This document shows positions 1 to 7,317 of a DNA stretch of 11,453 nucleotides, one piece after another. The notes beneath the pieces were generated by a model. It was not told where the DNA came from, made no database searches, and was given only the letters and a program-made list of their open reading frames with translations. This DNA is from Acidobacteriota bacterium (GTDB lineage Bacteria; Acidobacteriota; Blastocatellia; Pyrinomonadales; Pyrinomonadaceae), in the NCBI GenBank assembly GCA_029777145.1, contig JAKOSS010000436.1:1-11453 (forward strand), given 5' to 3'. Position numbers and translations under genes: made by a program. Within the stretch, counting starts at the first letter, position 1. The number at the start of each line of letters is the position of its first letter.

Positions 1-1
1 C

Positions 2-307
2 GACACGAAGTTTCCCGAGATGCTGACCAAGAGCGGCATCATGGCGGGGCTCGGCGAGGAATTCGAAGAGGTTGTCGATCTGATGCGCGATCTCCGGAAG
101 GTTTCGTGCGACATCATGACGATCGGTCAGTATCTTCAGCCGTACGAACGCCGTCTGCCGGTCGAGCGCTACGTCACGCCGGAAGAATTTGCGGAATGGA
201 AGCGCATCGGACTCGACCTCGGATTCAAGCACGTCGAATCGTCGCCGCTTACCCGAAGCTCGTACCACGCGCGCCAGCAGACCGAAAGCGGAGTTGCGAA
301 GGTCTGA
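2..307 (+). CDS. lipA: lipoyl synthase, C-terminal part (5' end outside window)
   Basis: This is the 3' end of a radical-SAM lipoyl synthase, which inserts two sulfurs into protein-bound octanoyl groups to make the lipoyl cofactor of 2-oxoacid dehydrogenases and the glycine cleavage system. The frame is open from the window edge; the visible 101 residues include [23 protein letters not shown] and YVTPEEF, all typical of the LipA C-terminal half. The C-terminal RSSYHA motif (254-271) holds the family's RSSY serine, which ligands the auxiliary iron-sulfur cluster. The radical-SAM CxxxCxxC motif and the auxiliary-cluster cysteines would lie upstream of the window. The protein ends in a normal short tail after RSSYHA, so the 3' end looks intact. 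The next gene starts 51 bp downstream and has no obvious functional link. Confidence 0.95.
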   Translation, partial: DTKFPEMLTKSGIMAGLGEEFEEVVDLMRDLRKVSCDIMTIGQYLQPYERRLPVERYVTPEEFAEWKRIGLDLGFKHVESSPLTRSSYHARQQTESGVAKV

Positions 308-358
308 CGCCAGCCGGTCGGAGAAACTCACCAGGCCGGAACCGCATCACACGTCCAT

Positions 359-1210
359 ATGAAGAACACTCTCGTAGGCCTGAGCATTGGGTTCATTTTG
401 GTGTTCGTCGTGACCGTACCGGCACAGAAGCAGCGCGCGCCGATCATCGTCTCAAAGTCAAGGTTCGTCAAGATCGCGACCGATTTCGTGTTCTCCGGAA
501 CGAAGTGCGAACCTATTTGGGACCTCGAGCGGCTGCTCAAGAATTATCCGGGGCGATTCATCCGTGATGGGGACCTTATCTTTTATCCTAGCGTCCTCTA
601 CTTTCGCGGGCGCACGGGTGACGGTTTGGTGGCTGAGGATCTCGCGAAAAAGACTTGCACGTGGTATTCGATGAGATCGCTGCAGGAATCGCAGAATTGG
701 GTTGATCAGAAGCAGGGAAAGGTCCCCGAAAGCATCCGTGGCTTGCACAAGGTCGGGAACCGGCTTTGGATGGGTAGCAACGGGATCGGGATTTTATTCC
801 TCGACGTGTCGGCCGGGAGATGGACGCGGTACGACATCAAGACGAACGGCGTTCCGGGCGCGCACATCAGTGTCGATTTTGCTGATGAAGATTACGTCTT
901 TATCTCTACCGGGGAGTTCCCGGCTGCCGGAATGCACATAATGTCGGTGAAGTCCGGGAAATGGCTTCGGCTCGATTCGGTCTCGACCGCCAACGTCAGC
1001 GAATGGGGCTATACGACCGGTACGGTTCAAGTGCAGGTTGACCACCGCGCTTATAAAAACGCGCAATATCTCCCGATCGACTGGACGCTCGCCTATCCGG
1101 AGATTTCCTACAAGGACGGTGCGTACGTGCTCACGACCCGCTTCGAAACCAACCGGACGACGTTTGCGATCGACAAACGGACACTTGACGATTACTTTAC
1201 AAAGAAATGA
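359..1210 (+). CDS. secreted protein of unknown function with propeller-like segment
   Basis: A 283-residue protein of no family I can name with confidence. Residues 1-22 form a signal peptide: Lys-2, a hydrophobic stretch LVGLSIGFILVFVVTV, then PAQ as a likely signal peptidase I site, so export to the periplasm or outside is expected. A middle stretch (about residues 128-160: GNRLWMGSNGIGILFLDV followed by GRWTRYD) resembles one blade of the 'two-component regulator propeller' type, and VKSGKWLRLD near residue 200 resembles another. A small beta-propeller or WD-like fold is therefore possible, but this is inference. No catalytic motif is visible. No clear Shine-Dalgarno sequence precedes the ATG; the start was chosen because it directly precedes the signal peptide. 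The stop overlaps the start of the acetyltransferase gene (ATGA at 1207-1210), so the two are probably co-transcribed and translationally coupled. Confidence 0.8.
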   Translation: MKNTLVGLSIGFILVFVVTVPAQKQRAPIIVSKSRFVKIATDFVFSGTKCEPIWDLERLLKNYPGRFIRDGDLIFYPSVLYFRGRTGDGLVAEDLAKKTCTWYSMRSLQESQNWVDQKQGKVPESIRGLHKVGNRLWMGSNGIGILFLDVSAGRWTRYDIKTNGVPGAHISVDFADEDYVFISTGEFPAAGMHIMSVKSGKWLRLDSVSTANVSEWGYTTGTVQVQVDHRAYKNAQYLPIDWTLAYPEISYKDGAYVLTTRFETNRTTFAIDKRTLDDYFTKK

Positions 1211-1749
1211 TCCTTATCGAAACCGAACGGCTGATCGTCCGCGAGCTCGACGCCGAGCTCGACGCGGCATTCATATTCGATCTTTTGAACCAGCCGTCGT
1301 TCATCAAATATATCGGCGACCGCGGCGTTCGTTCGGTCGGCGAGGCCGCGGATTTTATCGAGAACCGCTATCGTCAGAGCTATCGCGACAACGGGTACGG
1401 ACTCTACGCCGTAGATCTCAAAACCGATTTCCCAAATCCGAATTCCCAGATCGGCATTTGCGGTTTTGTCCGCCGTTCAGGACTCGACGGCCCGGACATC
1501 GGATTCGCCTTCCTTCCGCAGTTCGAACGGCAAGGTTTCGCGATCGAATCGGCGCGGGAAATGATGAAATACGGCGAGAGTGTGTTGGGGTTCGACGAAG
1601 TTTTCGCGATCACGACGCTCGGTAACACGCCGTCGATCCGGCTGCTCGAAAAACTCGGATTCGTGTTCGAGCGGATCGTGAAAATGCCCGGCGGCGACGA
1701 AGATCTGCGTTTGTTCAGCTTCCGAAAGCCCGGCGCTCAACTTTCCTGA
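1207..1749 (+). CDS. GNAT-family N-acetyltransferase (RimJ/RimL type)
   Basis: A 180-residue acetyl-CoA-dependent N-acetyltransferase, full length for the family. The N-terminus (ETERLIVREL) is the usual first strand of RimJ/RimL-like enzymes. IGICGFVRR and PDIGFAFLP (about residues 82-104) are the central strands. FERQGFAIE (107-115) is the acetyl-CoA pyrophosphate-binding loop, and GNTPSIRLLEKLGF (139-152) is the conserved C-terminal motif. The substrate (protein N-terminus, amino acid or small amine) cannot be read from the sequence. The start codon overlaps the preceding stop (ATGA), so translation is probably coupled. Residues 75-81 (FPNPNSQ) are encoded by exactly three 7-base repeats that match the heptad arrays at 9.2-9.9 kb, apparently an in-frame expansion in a loop before the IGICG strand. 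The last 13 bp overlap the convergent ktrA-like gene. Confidence 0.93.
   Translation: MILIETERLIVRELDAELDAAFIFDLLNQPSFIKYIGDRGVRSVGEAADFIENRYRQSYRDNGYGLYAVDLKTDFPNPNSQIGICGFVRRSGLDGPDIGFAFLPQFERQGFAIESAREMMKYGESVLGFDEVFAITTLGNTPSIRLLEKLGFVFERIVKMPGGDEDLRLFSFRKPGAQLS
1429..1449 (+). repeat. three in-frame heptanucleotide repeats inside the acetyltransferase gene
   Basis: TTCCCAA, ATCCGAA and TTCCCAG stand in tandem and fill codons 75-81 exactly. The 19 bases 1430-1448 are identical to 9791-9809 in the intergenic heptad array, 8.3 kb away. Three heptads make 21 bases, so the reading frame is kept. Confidence 0.75.
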
Positions 1750-2396
1750 CAATAATGTTCGGCGATCTTCGTGATCTCATTGTTCTCGCCGATCAATATC
1801 AAAACATCGCCCTTTTTGATGATCTCGTCGTCGTGCGGAATGAGCGTCGGTTTTTCACTTTCCTTGTGTTGGATCGCGACGATCTGGACGTTCATCGTTT
1901 CAAGATCGGCGACGCGCTTTCCGATCGCCCGCGGCGTGGCGAGCATCGAAACCACCGAATACCCGGAGATCATCGGCAGAAAATCAATGACGTTGTTGAG
2001 GCTCAGGCGTGTCGCGAGGCGGATCGCCGACTCCTCTTCCGGATGGATGAACTCCGATACGCCGATCGCCTTCAGGATCTTCGCATGATCGGCCGAAAGT
2101 GCCTTGACCGAGGTGTACACGACGCCGATCTCGATCAAATGCAGCGCAACGAGCGTGATCACGTCCATGCGTTCGCCGAGGCTGACGATCGCGACGTCGA
2201 CGTCTTCGAGTCCGAGCGATTGCAGCGCCCGTTTGTCGGTGGCGTCCGCATGGATCGCCTGCGTCGAGAATTCGGCAGCGTCCTGGATCGCGTCCTTGTC
2301 GTTGTCGACGACGATGACGTCAGCACCGGCTTCAAAAAGCTTCCGCGCGACCGTCGATCCGAAATGTCCGATTCCGATAACTGCGAATCTTTTCAT
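1737..2396 (-). CDS. ktrA: Ktr/Trk-type potassium uptake regulatory subunit (RCK domain protein)
   Basis: A 219-residue cytoplasmic gating subunit of a potassium uptake system, of the KtrA/TrkA class with a single RCK_N-RCK_C pair. The N-terminal Rossmann fold (about residues 1-118) has the nucleotide-binding GxGxFG turn (GIGHFG, 8-13), the acidic residue ending strand 2 (D31 in VIVVDND) and the conserved DATD and VSLGE segments (51-54, 72-75). The HPEEESAIRLATRLS linker (118-132) and the C-terminal RCK_C/TrkA_C domain (about 136-219) are also present. In this family rings of the protein bind the membrane subunit and open it in response to ATP/ADP or NAD(H). It lies 127 bp downstream of its membrane partner, in the same direction. 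The symbol is by class; trkA would be an equally usual label, but the single-RCK length fits KtrA better than E. coli TrkA, which has two RCK pairs. Confidence 0.93.
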   Translation of the reverse strand: MKRFAVIGIGHFGSTVARKLFEAGADVIVVDNDKDAIQDAAEFSTQAIHADATDKRALQSLGLEDVDVAIVSLGERMDVITLVALHLIEIGVVYTSVKALSADHAKILKAIGVSEFIHPEEESAIRLATRLSLNNVIDFLPMISGYSVVSMLATPRAIGKRVADLETMNVQIVAIQHKESEKPTLIPHDDEIIKKGDVLILIGENNEITKIAEHYCQES

Positions 2397-2399
2397 AGA

Positions 2400-2525
2400 C
2401 TTAAGGATTTAAGGTTCAAAATTCAATATTCAAGTGGTTCGAAATTCAACTTCACTGTGATTCCGACTACGGTCTACTGCTTACGTTCTACATTCTTGAA
2501 TCTTGAATCTTGAATTTCGAATTTT
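2400..2525. repeat. degenerate 7-base periodic spacer between ktrB- and ktrA-like genes
   Basis: The spacer can be written without gaps as 18 consecutive heptads from 2400 to 2525, and neighbouring heptads resemble each other. Examples are GTTCAAA, ATTCAAT, ATTCAAG (2414-2434); CCGACTA, CGGTCTA, CTGCTTA, CGTTCTA (2463-2490); and CATTCTT, GAATCTT, GAATCTT, GAATTTC, GAATTTT (2491-2525). The spacer is far more AT-rich than the flanking genes. It contains no open gene and no clear terminator hairpin. A Shine-Dalgarno sequence for the downstream minus-strand gene is not obvious. Confidence 0.65.
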
Positions 2526-3909
2526 ATCCAATCATCACATTTTCTTCCGCGTACGTGAACTTCGCCGGCGCTGAGCGCAGGCTGATCGCGAGCGCAAGCG
2601 TGATGGCGCCGACGCGTCCGACGAACATCAGAAAGATCAAAACGAGCTTGCCGGCCGTCGAAACGTGCGGCGTGAAGTCGAGCGACAATCCGACAGTTCC
2701 GAACGCGGAGATCGTCTCGAAAACCACCGGAAGAAGCATTTTCTGACTCTCTGCGGCAGTCATCCCGCCGGTTTCAGTGAACATCAGCACGAGAACGCCG
2801 ATCAGAACGGTCGTTGCCGACGCGACAACGACCGCCGTCGCCTTGTCGACCGACGTCTGCGGGATCGTTCGGTTCCAAAGATCGAGATGCGGCTTTCCGC
2901 GAAATCGCGCAAAAGTGTACGCAACGAGCAATCCGAAGGTCGTCGTTTTGATCCCGCCGCCGGTCGAACCCGGACTGGCGCCGATGAACATCAGGATCGT
3001 GAGCACGAAACACGTTGCTCCGCCGAACGTCCCCATCGGGACGGTGCTGAACCCCGACGTGCGCGGAACGACCGAGAAGAAGTACGCGTTCAGAAGAGCG
3101 TTTGCCGACGTCATTTCCGCAAACGCGCCGTTGCGCTCGAGAATGTAGATCGCGACCGTTCCGACGATGATCAGGGCAATCGTCGTGATCAGTGTCAGAC
3201 GCGTCTGAACACCGATCCGAAAGCGGCCCGTTCGGTCTGCAATCCGATGGCGGACGAATTCCTTCAGTTCGAAGACCACGAGAAAGCCGAGTCCGCCGAG
3301 AATGATCAGGCCCGAGACGATCGCGAGCACGAAGTAATCTGATCTGAAATCCTCAAGGCTGTTTCGGAACAATGTGAGAGAACCGTTCGTGAACGCGGAA
3401 ACCGAATGAAAAACCGCCATCCAAAGGGTTTGTCCGAATCCGGAGAATCGCGAAGTCGCGCTCCAGTAAATGGTCAGCAGAGCCGCGCCGACAGCTTCCG
3501 AGATGAACGTGAAAGCGAGGACGAGTCCGAGAATCCGTTTGATCGGCGTCGACGCGTTCGGCAGGAAATTGTCCTGAACCGTGAGGCGTTCGGTGATCGA
3601 CATCCGTTCGCCGAGCCAGACGTAGAGCGTCGTCGTGAAGGTCATCAGTCCCAGTCCGCCGAGTTGCATCAGCGCGAGCAGGACGATCTGACCAAACAGC
3701 GAAAGATCCTCGTTGACGACCACCGGTGAAAGACCGGTGACGCAGACGGCCGAGGTTGCGAGAAAGAATGCGTCGATCGCATGGCCGCGGCTCGGGTCGG
3801 TCCACGCCCACGGCGTGAGCAGAGCGATGGTGCCGAGCGCGATGAGGATCGCGAAACTCGTGACCGTCACGCGGGTCGGCGTGAAGAATTGTCGGAAAAA
3901 GGCTTTCAA
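2524..3909 (-). CDS. ktrB: Ktr/Trk-type potassium uptake membrane subunit
   Basis: A 461-residue integral inner-membrane subunit of a TrkH/KtrB potassium (possibly sodium-coupled) uptake system. The four M1-P-M2 repeats are visible through their selectivity loops: VCVTGL (55-60), SAFTNGSL (171-178), PRTSGFSTVP (282-291) and ISAFGTVGL (400-408), each with the key glycine. The hallmark GSTGGGIKTTT (314-324), near the intramembrane gating loop, and LMFVGRVGAITL (427-438) in the last helix are present. The short N-terminus fits KtrB rather than E. coli TrkH. The only usable start codon for this length is TTG (3909-3907); the sequence upstream is pyrimidine-rich without a Shine-Dalgarno match, which suggests weak initiation. 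The RCK gating partner follows downstream and the Tricorn-like protease gene lies upstream; all read the same way and may form an operon. Confidence 0.94.
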   Translation of the reverse strand: MKAFFRQFFTPTRVTVTSFAILIALGTIALLTPWAWTDPSRGHAIDAFFLATSAVCVTGLSPVVVNEDLSLFGQIVLLALMQLGGLGLMTFTTTLYVWLGERMSITERLTVQDNFLPNASTPIKRILGLVLAFTFISEAVGAALLTIYWSATSRFSGFGQTLWMAVFHSVSAFTNGSLTLFRNSLEDFRSDYFVLAIVSGLIILGGLGFLVVFELKEFVRHRIADRTGRFRIGVQTRLTLITTIALIIVGTVAIYILERNGAFAEMTSANALLNAYFFSVVPRTSGFSTVPMGTFGGATCFVLTILMFIGASPGSTGGGIKTTTFGLLVAYTFARFRGKPHLDLWNRTIPQTSVDKATAVVVASATTVLIGVLVLMFTETGGMTAAESQKMLLPVVFETISAFGTVGLSLDFTPHVSTAGKLVLIFLMFVGRVGAITLALAISLRSAPAKFTYAEENVMIG

Positions 3910-3978
3910 GTAAAAAGTGAAAAAGTAAAAAGTAAAAAATCCGAGCGATCTGACTTTTACTTTTTACCTTCTCTTTTT
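3910..3978. repeat. A/T-tract spacer with 13-bp inverted repeat
   Basis: The 69-bp spacer between the protease stop and the ktrB-like start is made of A-rich 7-8 base units (AAAAAGT type, 3912-3937) followed by their complement (TTTTACT type, 3955-3975). GTAAAAAGTAAAA at 3925-3937 and TTTTACTTTTTAC at 3955-3967 form a perfect 13-bp stem around a 17-base loop. The stem is almost purely A/T, so it is not a convincing intrinsic terminator, and the ktrB-like gene starts just beyond it. Confidence 0.6.
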
Positions 3979-6900
3979 TTACTTTTCAAGGAGCTCCCGA
4001 ACCGCGCGGTCGAGCTGCGAATCCTTGCCGGTCAGCGTTTCGCCGATCGGCCGCGTGACCGGCGCGTCCACCGGTCGCGGATTGAGCTCCATATCCTTGC
4101 CGTCGCTGCCGAGCACGAGCTGGCGCGGCAATCTGACGGTCGTCCCGTCAAAAAGTCCGGCGCCCCAGGTATAGATGATCCAGCCGGCGGTCGGCTCGCC
4201 GACGACCTTTCCGAGTTTCAGCGCGCGGAAACCTTCGGTCAAATCCTCGGCGTCCGAGAGTGAATGCTGGTTCGTTATCAGCACGACCGGCCGTTCGAGG
4301 GCGCGTTGGCCGAGCGCCGACCGCGACGGCACGTTCCAAAGTCCGCGTTCGCGCATCGTCAGGTAGCCCTTGCGCGCGAGGATGTCGATCACGTACGGAT
4401 TGATGAAGCCGCCGTTGTTGTTGCGGATGTCGATAACGACGCCTTGTTTCGACTGATTCTCGGCGTCGAGATCGACATAAAGCTGCGCCAGCGTTCCCGA
4501 TCCCATGTCGGGCAAATGCACGTAACCCAGTTTTCCGCCGCTGATCTTGTCGACATACGCACGGTTCGCTTCGACCCATTGCCGGTAAAGCAGGTTCTTC
4601 TCGGCGCCGGTCGAAACGGGTTTGACGACGATTTCGCGTTTGTCGGATCCGTCGGCCTTCGACGCGATCGAGAGCGGAACGCGCTTTCCGACGCGGTTTT
4701 CGAGGATCTCGTCGAGGTTCGTTTTATTCGTGATCGGCGTTCCGTCGACTGCAAACAAATAGTCGCCGACGTTGATCCCGCCGGCGACGGCCGCCGGTCC
4801 GAGAGTGATCACTTCGGTGATCTTGAGTCGGCCGTTCGATTCGTACTCGGCACGGTCGAAGCGTAGCCCGAGCTTTCCGACGGGCGCGGCCTGGAATCCG
4901 GATCCGCCGAAAACGCCGAGGTGCGAGGCGTTCAGTTCGCCGACCATGAGCGACATCAGTCGCCGCACTTCGTCAGTCGTTTTCGCGTCGCGGATCATCG
5001 GTTCATACGTCGCGTAAACCGCGTTCCAGTCGGCTCCGTGGTACTTGTCGTCGTAAAAATGATCGCGCAGGTAGCGCCAGCCTTGTTTGAAGATCTCGAC
5101 CGTTTCATCGGCGAAATTGACGTTGAGATCGATCGAAATATTCACCGGTTTGATCTCGCGACGATCGAGATTGAGGCTGTTGATCCGGCCGTTTTCGATG
5201 TAATAGACCTCTTTCGAATCGGGCGAAAATCGCGCGTTTCCTTTGAATCCCGAGGTCGACGTAAGTTGCCTCGCCGACGTGTCGGTCGCGAGTTCGTCGA
5301 GATTGATCGCGTAAAGATTGAACTGGCCTTCGGCCGATGCGGTCACGAGCAGCGTCTTGCCGTCCGGGCTGATCGCCTGTTCGTTGACGCTGACGCCGGT
5401 CCGCAGAATGCTCAGGCGGCGGCGGATGTCGTCAAACACGATCTCGGTCTTTTTGGCTTCCTCCTTTTTGTCGGCTGCAGGCGACGGTGAGGGCGTCGGC
5501 GTCGGAGTTTGGGCCGGCGTCGCGGACGGGACCGGCGGTGTCTTGTCCTTCGGGTTTTCCTGCTTGAAAAGGTCGCGGAACTGGTCCTCGCGGAACCTCG
5601 GCGACTTGAGTTTCAGATCAACGCGCGCGACGAATCCGTCTTCCGTCCGCTGCGACGTATCGAACATCAAATACGATCCGTCCGGGCTCCATGAAAGCGA
5701 CCCCGCGTTCGAGTTCGCGAGAAAACTCACCGGCTTTGCGCCGCCACCGGCGATCGAGGCGACCGCGACGTTCGTGTACGAGCGATTCTCGGGTGCATAC
5801 GTCAGAAACGCGATCCATTTGCTGTCTGGCGACCATGCCATCGAATTGTTTCCGACGAGCGGCGGAAGATCAGTGTAGATCTTTGCGATCTCGCGTTCCT
5901 GTTTCTTCTCGACGTCGTAAACAAACACCGCGCGGCCATTGCGTATGAATGCGATGTTCTTCCCGTCCGGCGAAAACAAGGCGGCGTAGTCTTTGTTTGT
6001 GCCTTTCGTGATCTGCGATTCCGAATCGGTGCCGAAGTCGTACTGAAACAGTTCCATCGATCCGTTCCGTTCGGACGAATAGACGACCTTGCGGCTGTCT
6101 CCCGACCAGGCGACATAAGACTCCGGTGCCGCGGTCTTCGACAGCCGGACCGCCTCGCCGCCTTCTTTCGACGATGCCGCGTAAACCTCGCCGTGAGCGA
6201 CGAGCGCGACCTTCTTTCCGTCAGGCGAAAGCGCGAATTCGCGGATCTGCGTCGAAAGCGTCAGGCGATCGGCGATCGATGCGACCGGCGCCCCGCGAAG
6301 CGCGATGTTCAATTCAGTCGGACGGCCGCCGTCGGCGTCCATTTTCCAGATCTTGAAATTGCGCTCGAAGACTATCTCCTTGCCGTCGTACGAAAGGTTC
6401 ATGAAGAGCACGCGGCCGTCGGTGAAGTTCGTCAATTGTTTTGCTTGGCCGCCACGCGGGCGCGTCCAGACGTTCTGCGCGCCGCTGCGGTCCGAAACGT
6501 AGAAGATCCGCGATCCGTCTGCCGTCGCCGCGACCCAAAGCTGCTTGGCGCCGCGCGGCTCAAGTTGGGTGTACGATTCGCCCGTCTTCTGCCAGATCTC
6601 GGTTTCGTCGATGTGACTGCGTCCTTTGCGCCACCATTGCGAGTTTGAGATCCCGCGGGCCGAAAAGATGATCGAACCGTCGTCCAGATTCGTCGACCAG
6701 AATTCGTTTGTGTAGCGGTCGGATGAAACCAGCTGCGGCGTTCCGCCATCGGCCGAAACGCGCATGATATCGTTCATTCCGGAGATGTCTTTGCTTGTCG
6801 AACTGAAATAGATCCAACGGCCGTCGCGTGACCAGCCGTCGAGCGATTCGCCGGCGTCATCGAACGTCAGACGCCGGAGATCGCTCGTGCCGAGATCGAG

Positions 6901-7167
6901 AATGTAGATGTCGCCGTTGCCGGTGCGGTTCGAAACGAACGCCAGCCGCCGGCCGTCGGGCGAATAGATCGGACGCGACTCCGTCGCGGCATGCGAAACG
7001 AGAAGCGATGCCGTTCCGCCGGTCGCCGGAACAGTCCAGATATCGCCGCCCGAAACAAAGGCGATCTCTTTCCGGTCGGGTGATAGGGAAGGCTCCGACA
7101 GATACGGAGACGCGAACAAGTTCAGTGCGAACAGAAATACGGCAAACGGGAAGATCACAATTCTCAT
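3979..7167 (-). CDS. Tricorn-like protease, secreted (S41 family)
   Basis: A 1062-residue homologue of archaeal Tricorn protease, nearly the same length and domain order. Residues 1-19 are a signal peptide (hydrophobic IVIFPFAVFLFALNLFA), so unlike the archaeal cytosolic enzyme this one is exported. About residues 22-700 carry at least eleven PD40/WD-like blades with the SPDG signature (LSPDRKEIAF, YSPDGRRLAF, FSPDGKNIAF, WSPDSKWIAF), fitting the two propellers that guide peptides in Tricorn. A Pro/Thr/Ser-rich insert (about 542-566) interrupts the second propeller. A PDZ domain spans about 760-850 and the S41 catalytic core follows. Likely catalytic residues are S748-H749 (NASHLGV), nucleophile S971 with D972 (HSLSDAED) and E1027 (DMELNPRP), at spacings very close to Tricorn S745, H746, S965 and E1023. 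The role is degradation of oligopeptides, here probably periplasmic. AGGAAA lies a few bases before the ATG. Confidence 0.93.
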   Translation of the reverse strand: MRIVIFPFAVFLFALNLFASPYLSEPSLSPDRKEIAFVSGGDIWTVPATGGTASLLVSHAATESRPIYSPDGRRLAFVSNRTGNGDIYILDLGTSDLRRLTFDDAGESLDGWSRDGRWIYFSSTSKDISGMNDIMRVSADGGTPQLVSSDRYTNEFWSTNLDDGSIIFSARGISNSQWWRKGRSHIDETEIWQKTGESYTQLEPRGAKQLWVAATADGSRIFYVSDRSGAQNVWTRPRGGQAKQLTNFTDGRVLFMNLSYDGKEIVFERNFKIWKMDADGGRPTELNIALRGAPVASIADRLTLSTQIREFALSPDGKKVALVAHGEVYAASSKEGGEAVRLSKTAAPESYVAWSGDSRKVVYSSERNGSMELFQYDFGTDSESQITKGTNKDYAALFSPDGKNIAFIRNGRAVFVYDVEKKQEREIAKIYTDLPPLVGNNSMAWSPDSKWIAFLTYAPENRSYTNVAVASIAGGGAKPVSFLANSNAGSLSWSPDGSYLMFDTSQRTEDGFVARVDLKLKSPRFREDQFRDLFKQENPKDKTPPVPSATPAQTPTPTPSPSPAADKKEEAKKTEIVFDDIRRRLSILRTGVSVNEQAISPDGKTLLVTASAEGQFNLYAINLDELATDTSARQLTSTSGFKGNARFSPDSKEVYYIENGRINSLNLDRREIKPVNISIDLNVNFADETVEIFKQGWRYLRDHFYDDKYHGADWNAVYATYEPMIRDAKTTDEVRRLMSLMVGELNASHLGVFGGSGFQAAPVGKLGLRFDRAEYESNGRLKITEVITLGPAAVAGGINVGDYLFAVDGTPITNKTNLDEILENRVGKRVPLSIASKADGSDKREIVVKPVSTGAEKNLLYRQWVEANRAYVDKISGGKLGYVHLPDMGSGTLAQLYVDLDAENQSKQGVVIDIRNNNGGFINPYVIDILARKGYLTMRERGLWNVPSRSALGQRALERPVVLITNQHSLSDAEDLTEGFRALKLGKVVGEPTAGWIIYTWGAGLFDGTTVRLPRQLVLGSDGKDMELNPRPVDAPVTRPIGETLTGKDSQLDRAVRELLEK

Positions 7168-7317
7168 ATTTTTCCTGCGGTTTCGGCGCCGGTCGGCGCG
7201 AATTGAATTAGAACGTTCTGAATACGGACTCGGGGCGAAAAAAGTTATCCCTCATGGACGGGCGCGACAACCGATCATGAACGTCGGGCATCCTTTGAGC
7301 ATAAGGAGCGTTAATCG
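7168..7317. promoter_or_regulatory. divergent promoter region with 10-bp palindrome
   Basis: This 150-bp spacer must hold the promoters of the protease (leftward) and the cytochrome (rightward). It contains the perfect palindrome AGAACGTTCT (7210-7219), extended imperfectly to TTAGAACGTTCTGAA, which could be an operator. I could not assign convincing -35/-10 pairs. Translation signals are clear on both sides: AGGAAA just before the protease ATG on the minus strand, and AAGGAG (7303-7308) nine bases before the cytochrome ATG. Confidence 0.45.

Noticed and set aside
1755..2513. A 252-residue open frame antisense to the ktrA-like gene
   Set aside because: It is rich in Arg and Asp as expected for a shadow frame, and the opposite strand encodes a clear RCK protein.
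3925..3967. Intrinsic terminator after the protease gene
   Set aside because: The stem is almost purely A/T with a 17-base loop and no GC-rich core, so termination is not supported.
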